64,000 nucleotides of DNA from JBGSYN01 sp041750975. GTDB taxonomy: Bacteria; Pseudomonadota; Alphaproteobacteria; Geminicoccales; Geminicoccaceae. The translations under genes and the position numbers were made by a program. Shown here one piece after another: positions 17,868-27,350 of this stretch. Numbering within the stretch: the first letter of the stretch is position 1; every line of letters begins with the position of its first letter. A model generated the notes under the pieces. It was not told where the DNA came from and ran no database searches. It saw only the letters and a program-made list of their open reading frames with translations. The stretch covers positions 102,797-166,796 of the forward strand of contig JBGSYN010000009.1 in assembly GCA_041750975.1 (NCBI GenBank), written 5' to 3'.

Positions 17868-17882
17868 TCCGGCGCCGCAAAC

Positions 17883-17911
17883 TGGACATCTCGGATATGC
17901 AAATCTATAAT
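17883..17911 (+). promoter_or_regulatory. sigma-70 promoter of gltDB
   Basis: TGGACA (17883-17888), a 17-base spacer, then a perfect TATAAT (17906-17911). Transcription would begin near 17918, leaving a leader of about 88 bases before the gltD ATG. The strongest promoter by eye in the window. The operator-like copy 2 would lie at about -63 to -51, an activator-type position. Confidence 0.75.
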
Positions 17912-18005
17912 CGTGTCGGTGCGGTCGATGTACTCAAAAAATACAAAATGCTATCGCGCTGCGGTTCTACAAAGTTTTCCATTTGTCTTAAGTTGGAGGG
18001 GTGCG

Positions 18006-19460
18006 ATGCCCAACCCCATGATGCAATTCGTCGAAGTGCCGCGCGGCATGCCGGAAAAGCGCACCAGCCAGGAGCGCGTTCATGATTTTAGTGAAGTCTA
18101 TGGAGACTACGAAGCAGCGAAGGCTGCAGAGCAGGCTTCACGATGCGAACAATGCGGAATTCCCTTCTGTCAGGTGCATTGTCCTCTGCACAACAATATA
18201 CCCGACTGGTTGCATTTAACGGCGACAGGTCGGTTGGAGGAGGCCTATGAGCTGTCATCAGCGACCAACAATATGCCGGAAATATGCGGCCGCATCTGCC
18301 CTCAGGACCGCTTGTGTGAGGGTAACTGTGTAATAGAGCAGGCGGGTCATGGCACCGTCACAATTGGCGCCGTCGAGCGGTACATCACCGACACCGCTTT
18401 TGAAATGGGTTGGGTCAAACCGGTCCAGCCGTTGCGTGAACTTGATACGTCAGTCGGGATAATTGGGGCAGGTCCGGCGGGCCTTGCCGCCGCAGAAGAG
18501 CTCCGCCGAGCCGGGCACCAAGTCTATGTGTATGACCGCTACGACCGAATTGGCGGTCTCCTGATTTACGGTATTCCGGGCTTCAAGCTTGAGAAGGACA
18601 TAGTTGTTCGCCGGGCCAAGCGACTGGAGCAGAGTGGCGTTACGTTCCACTATGGTGCCGACATTGGTGGCGAAGCGCTGACTTTCGATGGATTGAGACG
18701 CCGTCATCATGCGGTATTCGTCGCCACCGGGGTGTACCAAGCGCGCGGGTTAGATATTCCAGGAATTGAACTCAGGAATGTTGTGCCGGCGTTGGAGTAT
18801 CTTACAGCAAGCAATCGCAAGGGGCTTGGTGACGACGTACCCGATTTCGACAATGGACGTCTGGACGCCAAGGATCGAAACGTCGTGGTTGTCGGCGGTG
18901 GCGATACCGCGATGGACTGCGTCCGAACGGCGGTCCGGCAAGGTGCCAAATCGGTACGCTGTCTCTATCGTCGTGATCGGGAAAACATGCCCGGATCGAT
19001 GCGGGAAGTCGAGAACGCAGAAGAGGAAGGCGTAGAATTCATTTGGCTTGCAGCCCCAGAAGCGTTTCTCGGTATCGAAAAGGTCGAAACCGTTCGTGCA
19101 TTCCGAATGCGGCTTGGTGCTCCTGATGCGACCGGTAGACGTACTCCAGAACCAATTCCCGGATCGGCCTTTACCATGCAATGCGACCTTGTCATCAAGG
19201 CTCTTGGATTCGATCCCGAGAATCTCGAGGGGCTTTTTGGGCAACCGGAATTGAAACTGACGAGATGGGGCACTGTGACGATCGATTGGGATACAATGAT
19301 GACCTCATTGCCAGGTGTTTTTGCAGGTGGCGACATCGTACGTGGTGCTTCGCTAGTCGTCTGGGGTGTGCGCGACGGTCGCGATGCGGCACGAGGAATT
19401 AGTGGCTATCTCGCCCAACAGGCGGAAGAAAAGTCGCCGCAATTCGCGCTCGCTTCATGA
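18006..19460 (+). CDS. gltD: glutamate synthase [NADPH] small subunit
   Basis: Electron-donating subunit of GOGAT: takes electrons from NADPH through FAD and 4Fe-4S clusters to the large subunit. The 484-residue product has the N-terminal cysteine pattern CEQCGIPFC...HCP and CGRICPQDRLCEGNC for the clusters, FAD-binding GAGPAGLAAAEEL, and NADPH-binding VVGGGDTAMD. The ATG at 18006 has a strong GGAGGGG site; the frame is open to 17859 but crosses the promoter. The order gltD-gltB is the reverse of E. coli gltBD. Confidence 0.97.
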   Translation: MPNPMMQFVEVPRGMPEKRTSQERVHDFSEVYGDYEAAKAAEQASRCEQCGIPFCQVHCPLHNNIPDWLHLTATGRLEEAYELSSATNNMPEICGRICPQDRLCEGNCVIEQAGHGTVTIGAVERYITDTAFEMGWVKPVQPLRELDTSVGIIGAGPAGLAAAEELRRAGHQVYVYDRYDRIGGLLIYGIPGFKLEKDIVVRRAKRLEQSGVTFHYGADIGGEALTFDGLRRRHHAVFVATGVYQARGLDIPGIELRNVVPALEYLTASNRKGLGDDVPDFDNGRLDAKDRNVVVVGGGDTAMDCVRTAVRQGAKSVRCLYRRDRENMPGSMREVENAEEEGVEFIWLAAPEAFLGIEKVETVRAFRMRLGAPDATGRRTPEPIPGSAFTMQCDLVIKALGFDPENLEGLFGQPELKLTRWGTVTIDWDTMMTSLPGVFAGGDIVRGASLVVWGVRDGRDAARGISGYLAQQAEEKSPQFALAS

Positions 19461-19479
19461 GAGTGCAGGAGAACGCCGG

Positions 19480-22400
19480 ATGAATACGTCATTGCTGTCG
19501 CGGCAGTCATTGCAAAATTACCGCGCGGAAGCGACTCATCTTCATCAAAGTGGGTTATACGACCCGGTAAATGAGCGCGACGCTTGTGGCGTTGGATGCG
19601 TCGTGGCTATCGACGCACAACCGCGTCGCGAGGTCGTGCTCGCCGGTATCGAGGCGCTGAAGGCCGTTTGGCATCGTGGCGCAGTTGACGCTGACGGCAA
19701 GACCGGCGACGGCGCGGGCATTCATCTGCAAATACCACAAGACTTCTTCCGAGAGCAGATCAAGGGGGCGCAGGATACCAACGAGCAAATCGCCGTCGGT
19801 ATGGTTTTTCTGCCGCGCAATAACTTCACGCACCAGGAACTTTGCCGAACCCTGGTCGAAAGCGAGATATTGCGATTTGGCTATTCCATTCGCGGATGGC
19901 GACAGGTTCCTGTCGACACTTCAGTTATTGGCGAGAAGGCACAGCAAACCCGACCGGAAATCGAGCAGATACTCATCGGCAACCCGCACAAACGGGACGC
20001 GGAGACTTTCGAACGACATCTTTACCTGATCCGCAGGCGTATTGAGAAACAAGCGCTTCGCGAATCGATCTCGGACTTCTATATCTGCTCGTTGTCGTGC
20101 CTTTCCATCGTTTACAAGGGGCTGTTCCTCGCGGAACAACTTGCGGTATTCTATCCCGATCTCAACGATCCCCGTTTTATTTCAAACTACATTGTATTTC
20201 ATCAGCGATACTCGACGAATACATGGCCTTCCTGGTCTCTTGCTCAGCCGTTCCGCGTTCTTGCCCACAATGGCGAGATCAACACCTATCGCGGCAACGT
20301 TAATTGGATGCGTAGCCATGAGATGCGCATGACAACCGAGGTCTTCGGTGAATTCAATGAGGACATAAAGCCGGTGATACAGGCCGGCGGTTCGGACAGC
20401 GCCGCGCTGGATCAAGTTTTCGAGGCACTCTCCAGCGCCGGTCGCGATTTGCCGATGGTTAAGACGCTGATGATGCCGCCGGCCTGGAGCAATCGCATCT
20501 CCATGCCGCAACCGCACAAGGATCTATTCAGCTATTGTAATTGCATCATGGAGCCATGGGACGGTCCTGCCGCCGTTGTTGCCACCGCTCACAACTGGGT
20601 GATCGCGGGGATGGACCGCAATGGCCTGCGGCCAATGAGGTATTCCAGAACCCGCGATGGTCTGCTTGTCGTGGGCTCGGAAAGCGGGATGGTCCCGCTA
20701 GTCGAATCGGATATTGTTGAAAAAGGCCGAGTTGGTCCCGGCGAGATGATTGGCGTCGATCTCAATACGGGCACATTCTTCCATGACCATGAGTTGAAGG
20801 ACTTTCTCGCGTCTCAGAAGCCTTATGGCCAATGGGTCAGCAATATCACCTATTTGGAAGATCTGGTTGACCCTAGCGAGGTTGGTATCGAACTGAGCGA
20901 GGAGGATCTGCGGCGGCGCCAATCCCTATTCGATATTAGCATTGAAGACATCGAACTCATTATTGCTCCCATGGTCCTTGACGCAAAGGAAGCCGTAGGT
21001 TCGATGGGGGATGATACTCCACTGGCGGTGCTCTCCAAGCATTATCGCGGTTTGCATCACTTCTTTCGCCAGCAATTCAGTCAAGTCACCAATCCGCCAA
21101 TTGACCCGTTGCGTGAATGGCGCGTCATGAGCCTCAAGACCCGGTTCGGGAATTTGGGGAATATTTATGACGAGGATCCAAGCCAGACCCGTATTCTCCA
21201 ACTTGAAAGCCCGGTGCTTACGAATTCGGATTTGCATGCCGTCTCCGCGTATTTCGGCAATGACATCAAATCTATCGATTGTACCTTTGGTATAGATGGT
21301 CCTTTGGACTTATCCGAAGCGCTCGAGCGTATTCGACAGGAAGCTGAAGAAGCGGTTCGTGGAGGTTGCCGCGATCTGATTCTAACTGACGAGCATGTCG
21401 GGCTGGAAAAAGCTCCAATTCCGATGATTTTGGCTACTGGCGCAGTCCATAGTCATTTGGTTAGGCAAGGCCTGCGCAGTTTCAGCTCAATCACGGTTCG
21501 TTCAGCTGAGTGCACGGATGTCCATCATTTCGCCGTCCTGATCGGCGTTGGGGCAACAGCCGTTAATGCCTATCTCGCCGAGCAAGCTATTCGTCATCGC
21601 CACGCACGCCGATTATTCCCGGGGCTGACCATTGAGGAGTGTCTGGATCGCTTCAAAGAGGCGGTTAGTCAGGGACTGCTCAAAGTTATGTCCAAGATGG
21701 GCATCTCCATCATTGCTTCCTATCGAGGCGGTTACAATTTCGAAGCGGTTGGACTGTCGCGCTCCTTGTGCCGTGAGTTTTTCCCAGGGCTTGTAACAAG
21801 GATTTCTGGGATTGGCCTGACCGGCATCCGCAACAAGGTTGTCAAGCAGCACCGACGGGCTTTCGGGGAGGCCGTTCCGGTTTTATCGATCGGTGGATTC
21901 TACCGATATCGTCGTGGTGGGGAGCAGCATGCTCTCGAAGCGCGGATGATTCATCAACTCCAGCACGCCGTCAGCACGGATTCCTACGCTGCGTACAAAC
22001 GGTTCGCGGAGGGCATCTATGCTCAACGTCCGGTATCACTCCGAGATCTCCTGGACTTCAGGCGTGCGGAGAACTCGGTGCCGATTGACGAGGTCGAGAG
22101 TATCACGGAAATCCGCAAGCGCTTCGTAACGCCAGGCATGTCCCTCGGAGCGCTTGGACCAGAAGCGCATGAAACACTTACCATCGCGATGAACCGTATT
22201 GGCGCCAAATCCGATAGCGGTGAGGGTGGTGAGGGACAAGAACGCTATACGCCGCGACCTAACGGAGACAACCCAAACTCTCCCATTAAGCAGGTTGCAT
22301 CCGGTCGATTCGGTGTTACTGCGGAGTATCTGAACGCCTGCAGAGAGATCGAGATTAAGATTGCGCAGGGGGCTAAACCTGGCGAAGGTGGCCAGCTACC

Positions 22401-24006
22401 CGGCTTTAAGGTCACCGCGGAAATTGGGCGTTTGCGGCACGCAACACCCGGTGTGACGTTGATCTCGCCGCCGCCTCATCACGATATTTATTCGATCGAA
22501 GATCTCGCGCAGCTGATCTATGATCTCAAGCAAATCAATCCCGATGCCAAGGTTTGCGTAAAGCTGGTTTCGGAAACTGGCATCGGTACCATCGCTGCTG
22601 GCGTTGCCAAAGCCAAGGCGGATGTAATCCTTATTTCAGGGCATTCCGGTGGAACGGGTGCCAGCCCACAAACCTCCATCAAATTTGCGGGGGCTCCATG
22701 GGAGATGGGCCTTGCTGAAACCCATCAACTATTGATGCTCAATCGACTCCGGCATCGGGTGGTCTTGCGCACCGACGGCGGTCTCAAGACCGGCCGTGAT
22801 ATCGTCATGGCAGCGCTGCTCGGCGCAGAGGAATACGGTATCGGCACACTGTCGCTCGTAGCGATGGGCTGCATTATGGTTCGGCAATGCCACTCGAATA
22901 CCTGTCCTGTCGGCGTCTGCACGCAGCGACAGGATCTTCGTGAAAAGTTCGCGGGTACTCCCGAGAAGGTCGTCAATCTGATGAGCTTCATCGCGGAAGA
23001 GGTTCGGGAAATTCTCGCCTCCTTGGGGCTGCGCTCCCTCAATGAGGCTGTTGGACGAACGGATCTACTTCGCCAGGTCAGTCGCGGCAGTCCCGATCTC
23101 GATGATCTCGACCTCAATCCCATACTCGCGCGCATTGACGTTGGTGATTATCCCAGTCGGTGCGTGATCGAAGGACGGAACGAGGTTCCTGACACCCTTG
23201 ATGCCCGCATGATCGAAGATGCGGGACCACTCCTCGAAGACGGTCAAAAAATGCAATTGCAATACAATGTACGCAATGTGCATCGGGCCGTAGGTACTCG
23301 ACTGTCGTCACATATCACGCGTAGCTATGGCATGTTCGGTCTGCAGCCAGGTCATCTGACTATCCGCCTGCGCGGATCGGCGGGACAGTCACTAGGCGCT
23401 TTTGCGGTCCAGGGCATCAAGATCGAGGTTTTTGGTGATGCCAATGATTATGTGGGCAAAGGCCTTTCGGGAGGCACAATTGTCGTTCGGCCAATGGTAT
23501 CAAGTCCGCTAATCGCCAGTGAAAATACGATCATCGGCAATACGTGCCTGTATGGTGCGACCGCCGGAAGGCTTTTCGCGGCGGGCAAGGCAGGTGAGAG
23601 GTTCGCCGTCCGAAATTCTGGGGCGATAACTGTCGTCGAAGGCTGTGGAGACAACGGCTGCGAGTATATGACTGGTGGCCTCGCTGTAATTCTGGGAACT
23701 GTTGGAGATAACTTTTCGGCTGGTATGAGCGGGGGGATGGTCTTTGTCTACGATCCCGAAAATCTACTTCCGCGTCATATCAATGCGGATATGGTAGTTC
23801 ACCAGCGCATCGAAGTTGATCACTACGCCAGTCTATTGCGGAAGCAGATCGCCGAACATGTTACAAATACGCAAAGCGATCTCGGCTTGAAACTGATTCG
23901 CGAGTTCGAACGGGAGATCGATAAGTTCTGGCAGGTCATCCCGGTTGAACTCTTGGATAAGCTCGATGTCCCCGTACGCAAGGAAGCCGCGATGGCGGTG
24001 GCATAG
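19480..24006 (+). CDS. gltB: glutamate synthase [NADPH] large subunit
   Basis: Makes two glutamates from glutamine and 2-oxoglutarate. The 1508-residue product is made as a precursor: processing before Cys36 (ERDA|CGVG) exposes the Ntn-type glutaminase cysteine. Domain order is glutaminase (36 to about 430), central domain, FMN/2-oxoglutarate synthase with the 3Fe-4S motif CHSNTCPVGVC, then the GXGXG C-terminal domain (GNTCLYGATAG, GDNGCEYMTGG). The ATG at 19480 has AGGAG 9 bases upstream, 19 bases after the gltD stop. With the GltD subunit it makes a complete ammonia-assimilation enzyme. Confidence 0.98.
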   Translation: MNTSLLSRQSLQNYRAEATHLHQSGLYDPVNERDACGVGCVVAIDAQPRREVVLAGIEALKAVWHRGAVDADGKTGDGAGIHLQIPQDFFREQIKGAQDTNEQIAVGMVFLPRNNFTHQELCRTLVESEILRFGYSIRGWRQVPVDTSVIGEKAQQTRPEIEQILIGNPHKRDAETFERHLYLIRRRIEKQALRESISDFYICSLSCLSIVYKGLFLAEQLAVFYPDLNDPRFISNYIVFHQRYSTNTWPSWSLAQPFRVLAHNGEINTYRGNVNWMRSHEMRMTTEVFGEFNEDIKPVIQAGGSDSAALDQVFEALSSAGRDLPMVKTLMMPPAWSNRISMPQPHKDLFSYCNCIMEPWDGPAAVVATAHNWVIAGMDRNGLRPMRYSRTRDGLLVVGSESGMVPLVESDIVEKGRVGPGEMIGVDLNTGTFFHDHELKDFLASQKPYGQWVSNITYLEDLVDPSEVGIELSEEDLRRRQSLFDISIEDIELIIAPMVLDAKEAVGSMGDDTPLAVLSKHYRGLHHFFRQQFSQVTNPPIDPLREWRVMSLKTRFGNLGNIYDEDPSQTRILQLESPVLTNSDLHAVSAYFGNDIKSIDCTFGIDGPLDLSEALERIRQEAEEAVRGGCRDLILTDEHVGLEKAPIPMILATGAVHSHLVRQGLRSFSSITVRSAECTDVHHFAVLIGVGATAVNAYLAEQAIRHRHARRLFPGLTIEECLDRFKEAVSQGLLKVMSKMGISIIASYRGGYNFEAVGLSRSLCREFFPGLVTRISGIGLTGIRNKVVKQHRRAFGEAVPVLSIGGFYRYRRGGEQHALEARMIHQLQHAVSTDSYAAYKRFAEGIYAQRPVSLRDLLDFRRAENSVPIDEVESITEIRKRFVTPGMSLGALGPEAHETLTIAMNRIGAKSDSGEGGEGQERYTPRPNGDNPNSPIKQVASGRFGVTAEYLNACREIEIKIAQGAKPGEGGQLPGFKVTAEIGRLRHATPGVTLISPPPHHDIYSIEDLAQLIYDLKQINPDAKVCVKLVSETGIGTIAAGVAKAKADVILISGHSGGTGASPQTSIKFAGAPWEMGLAETHQLLMLNRLRHRVVLRTDGGLKTGRDIVMAALLGAEEYGIGTLSLVAMGCIMVRQCHSNTCPVGVCTQRQDLREKFAGTPEKVVNLMSFIAEEVREILASLGLRSLNEAVGRTDLLRQVSRGSPDLDDLDLNPILARIDVGDYPSRCVIEGRNEVPDTLDARMIEDAGPLLEDGQKMQLQYNVRNVHRAVGTRLSSHITRSYGMFGLQPGHLTIRLRGSAGQSLGAFAVQGIKIEVFGDANDYVGKGLSGGTIVVRPMVSSPLIASENTIIGNTCLYGATAGRLFAAGKAGERFAVRNSGAITVVEGCGDNGCEYMTGGLAVILGTVGDNFSAGMSGGMVFVYDPENLLPRHINADMVVHQRIEVDHYASLLRKQIAEHVTNTQSDLGLKLIREFEREIDKFWQVIPVELLDKLDVPVRKEAAMAVA

Positions 24007-24026
24007 ATCGTTGTGCTTCGCGGGCT

Positions 24027-25019
24027 TCAATCGTCGGCTCTCTTATCGAAGAGGCTTTGGCGGATGTGACGGAGGCGCGGCTGCTCCTCTTCGATGAATG
24101 GTAGGGGTCTCGTTACCTTGATCGCTTCAAGACCGAGCCTGCCCGCGAGCAGTCCGTTGCCCATCCCCTGGCCGGCTCGCGCGGACACCATGGAAGCCAA
24201 TGATGCTCCCGTTGTTTCCACGGCTGCGTCAGTAACCAGATCCGTGAGCCCAGCAAGTGCTGCGTTACGGATGCAGCGCCGAAGCAAGGCAAATGTCGCC
24301 ACAGTACCCGGCCGAACACCATACAGTCTGGCTATCGCTCGAAGCATCATAAGAGCCCGGACCAGCACCAAGGCGCTATCGATGAGCCCGAGGGGGCTCA
24401 ACGCAGTAATGATCCCGATGTCGCGACTGCTTGCGAGGACAATACGATAAGCCTGTCGATCGAGTTGGCGGAGCACATTCCGCTCGAACAGGACTAACGT
24501 TTCTCGATCATTATGCGCATCATTGATGATCTGCTGATAGGTGCGTAACGCTCCACGGAGATCGGGCCGGACTCGGTAGTCCTCGATGAGATTGGCCATT
24601 AGCGGAGCCGCCTCACCGTGCAGCGAGGAATCCGCAATTCGCGCAGCCTGTCGATGGATATTCTCGTGGCGTCGTAGTTTTCTGAGCGCAAGAATCTCCG
24701 CTGATATCCCGCCGACAGCGGCGCCAACCGCCAAAACCACCAGGACAGTGAGGGCCAGACCTAGAATCGGCGCTTCTAGGAGAAGCGTGCGAACATATTG
24801 TACTGTTTCCGTGACCAGTACGAGAAAAAGGGCTAGTGAAGAGGAGCCATATAGCCAACCCAGCCAATTTGTGGACTTTTTTCGGGGCCGTTCAACGAAT
24901 GCTGGTTCCTCCTCCCCTTCACACCGATCCGATGGAACAACTTCCACCGCTAGGTTCGTAGTGGGATCGAGTTCGAACGGCCGGATCTCCTGCCCCATCC
25001 TCTTTCGCTCGACAGTCAC
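24027..25019 (-). CDS. ycjF: YcjF-like membrane protein (TIGR01620/DUF697)
   Basis: A 330-residue inner-membrane protein of unknown function. An acidic N-terminus is followed by two hydrophobic segments (roughly 55-76 and 84-108) and a C-terminal DUF697-like helical region (GIITALSPLGLIDSALVL). It is nearly always paired with the GTPase YcjX, as here; its ATG overlaps the ycjX stop by 4 bases. In E. coli the pair belongs to the phage-shock/heat-shock regulon, but no psp genes are nearby. Confidence 0.88.
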   Translation of the reverse strand: MTVERKRMGQEIRPFELDPTTNLAVEVVPSDRCEGEEEPAFVERPRKKSTNWLGWLYGSSSLALFLVLVTETVQYVRTLLLEAPILGLALTVLVVLAVGAAVGGISAEILALRKLRRHENIHRQAARIADSSLHGEAAPLMANLIEDYRVRPDLRGALRTYQQIINDAHNDRETLVLFERNVLRQLDRQAYRIVLASSRDIGIITALSPLGLIDSALVLVRALMMLRAIARLYGVRPGTVATFALLRRCIRNAALAGLTDLVTDAAVETTGASLASMVSARAGQGMGNGLLAGRLGLEAIKVTRPLPFIEEEQPRLRHIRQSLFDKRADD

Positions 25020-26401
25020 GCGAGTTTGTCGCCAATGAGATATTCGATCGCCTGGTCCAGCCGAATATGCTGCGCCTTCTTGCCAGGTACGAGCCGTCTC
25101 GGCGCAAACTCTCGAAATCTGAATCTATCGCTCGTCCAGTCGTCCGGTTCCGGCAAATCGGGAGGAACTTCACCAGGAAACAGAACCGTTTCGCGGTCTT
25201 CATTTTTGAGCCGACCTCGAACGCACGAGAGCACCTGACCGTCGTGCTCGGTTCTAACGACATCGGTGCAGCGGAGTGCCGCGAGAGCGATGACCTCGTG
25301 ATCGAGGCCATGAAATCGTAGCTCCTGCAACCGTGGCCGCACCAGCAATTCCAGTAGGTGTTTGAGGTTTGGGTGCTGGTTCGATGCGACATGATCTGCT
25401 TTGCTGACAGCAAACAGCACTTTGTCGATCGCGGGAGCAAATAGGCGGTCTAAAAGCGTCCGGCGACCATATCTGAAACTCTTGAGGATTCTTTCCAAGG
25501 ACTGCTTCGTATCTTTGAACTGGTCTGGGCCTGAATTCAGGTTCTCGAGAAGATCGATCAGAACAATCTGCCGATCGAAGAATCGGAATTGCTCTTCGTA
25601 GAACGGCAGAACGACTTGGCTTCTATATCGCTCATATCGCTTCCGGAGTTCTCGGCAGACCCAGTTATCTCCAAGCATATCGGGTAGAACAGGAGACAAT
25701 CTCAAGACGTCATTGCCTTCGAGGGCGCCTGGACTGGTGAGGCGGCCAGGCTGGATGAAACTCAGGCCCAGCTCTTTTTGACACCGCATGGCGTAGCGAT
25801 GAAATGCGGAAACCGTTGTCTCCAGCCGCTCGATATCTGGATAGCCTTCCAGATCTAGATGGTCCAAATGGCTAAGCCATTCAGTGGCTAGTTTGCGGCG
25901 AGACGCAAGTTCAAGGCAATCGGCGGCATCTCGGCAGAACTCGTCGAAGGAGGTTTCAAGGAGCGGCAAATCCAGAAGCCACTCCCCCGGGTAGTCAATG
26001 ATTTCAAGGCGAAGGCGCCAATCACTCTGCATTTGCCGCCAGAGCGTGTCATTGGTTTCATAGGCAATCTCTAGCGTGAGCGTACTTAGATCATCAGTCG
26101 CGTGGGGCCATTGAGGCAGTGTTGAGTTCAGCTCTTTGAGAAATGTTGTAATCGGGAAAGCGTTGTCTCGCTGCTTATCGGATAGCCGGGCACCTCTATA
26201 TCGAACATCGTGTATTGCCTTCACAAACGGGAGGTCGATGGCGTCAATCAGATGGTGAGCCAGACTCGAAATGAATACTGTCTTGCCGCTTCGACGAAGG
26301 CCGGTGACGGCCAACCTCAGATGCAGATCGAGTGATCGATCGGCGAGTTCCGTAACAAAGTCGGCGCTTTGACCCAGCCAATGCCATGGATTGGTGATCA
26401 C
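25016..26401 (-). CDS. ycjX: YcjX family P-loop GTPase-like protein
   Basis: A 461-residue protein with an atypical P-loop, GLRRSGKT (34-41), and the conserved EIIDYPGEWLLDLPLL segment in the place of a G3 motif. Function is unknown; homologues are stress-induced. The frame continues upstream to 26626 inside ubiA, but the GTG at 26401 gives a 4-base GTGA overlap with the ubiA stop and a family-like N-terminus. The ubiA-ycjX-ycjF trio is tightly coupled. Confidence 0.9.
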   Translation of the reverse strand: MITNPWHWLGQSADFVTELADRSLDLHLRLAVTGLRRSGKTVFISSLAHHLIDAIDLPFVKAIHDVRYRGARLSDKQRDNAFPITTFLKELNSTLPQWPHATDDLSTLTLEIAYETNDTLWRQMQSDWRLRLEIIDYPGEWLLDLPLLETSFDEFCRDAADCLELASRRKLATEWLSHLDHLDLEGYPDIERLETTVSAFHRYAMRCQKELGLSFIQPGRLTSPGALEGNDVLRLSPVLPDMLGDNWVCRELRKRYERYRSQVVLPFYEEQFRFFDRQIVLIDLLENLNSGPDQFKDTKQSLERILKSFRYGRRTLLDRLFAPAIDKVLFAVSKADHVASNQHPNLKHLLELLVRPRLQELRFHGLDHEVIALAALRCTDVVRTEHDGQVLSCVRGRLKNEDRETVLFPGEVPPDLPEPDDWTSDRFRFREFAPRRLVPGKKAQHIRLDQAIEYLIGDKLA

Positions 26402-27294
26402 AAGCTGAAACTGCCAATCCAGAGTGCTACCAGAACCATCAGCCCAATGACCCGGTGAAACCGAAACGCTGTCAGGCACTCTTGCGCCGAGTTCAGTTGA
26501 AGAGTTTGGACCTGCCTTCCAAGTAGAAGAGCGACAGGTGCCAGGGGTACAATGATGAGAAGCGATTTGCCGGATGCGATTCCGGCAAGCAGAATGCCGG
26601 CGATCATCATGCCGAAGAATCCCCATAGCCAGCGTTTGGTCCTGTCACCGAGCCATAAAGCAAGAGACTTCACACCGACTAGAACGTCGTCCTCTTTGTC
26701 TTGGTGGGCATAGATAGTATCATAACCGAGGGTCCAAAGTACGGCAGCGGCATAGAGTAACAGGGCACCAAGACTGAGTTGTCCGCTTTCGGTCGCATAA
26801 CCGACCAAGATGCCCCAATTGAATGTCAGGCCGAGAAACGCTTGCGGCCAGTAGGTGAGCCGTTTCATGAATGGATAAACGAGAATGAGGGGAACACTCG
26901 CAAGTGCAACGATTTGAGCGGTCGTGGGTAGCTGGGTGAGCACGATCAGACCCGCCAGCATCTGCGCTGCAGTAAACAAGAGCGCCTCCGAAATCCTGAG
27001 CCGCCCGGCTGCAAGAGGGCGATTCCGCGTACGCTCGACGTTACGATCGAAATCCCGATCCACAATATCATTAATTGTGCAACCAGCCCCGCGCATGGCA
27101 AATGCGCCAACAAAGAACATCACCGAGAGGAAGATGTTGGGCATCGATGTCGCTAACACTTGGCCCCACCAACAGGGAATGACCAAAAGCCAGGTGCCGA
27201 TAGGACGATCCCAGCGCGCTAGCATCGCCAGATCCCGCATCCGAGGCGGAAACTTGTCGATCCAGGAATTTTGTTGATCGAGAACAGAGGCCAT
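26398..27294 (-). CDS. ubiA: 4-hydroxybenzoate octaprenyltransferase UbiA
   Basis: Integral membrane prenyltransferase that attaches the polyprenyl tail to 4-hydroxybenzoate in ubiquinone synthesis. About 298 residues with multiple membrane spans. The first aspartate-rich motif is NDIVDRDFD, followed by ERTRNRPLAAG; the second is DTIYAHQDKEDD. The ATG at 27294 is preferred; a GTG 11 codons upstream is also in frame. It is divergent from rsmE, with a shared intergenic region of only 56 bases. Confidence 0.95.
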   Translation of the reverse strand: MASVLDQQNSWIDKFPPRMRDLAMLARWDRPIGTWLLVIPCWWGQVLATSMPNIFLSVMFFVGAFAMRGAGCTINDIVDRDFDRNVERTRNRPLAAGRLRISEALLFTAAQMLAGLIVLTQLPTTAQIVALASVPLILVYPFMKRLTYWPQAFLGLTFNWGILVGYATESGQLSLGALLLYAAAVLWTLGYDTIYAHQDKEDDVLVGVKSLALWLGDRTKRWLWGFFGMMIAGILLAGIASGKSLLIIVPLAPVALLLGRQVQTLQLNSAQECLTAFRFHRVIGLMVLVALWIGSFSL

Positions 27295-27350
27295 GACGCT
27301 TTTCGTTGTGACGTGTCCCCACCACACTGGTCAATATCCAAGGCGATTAC

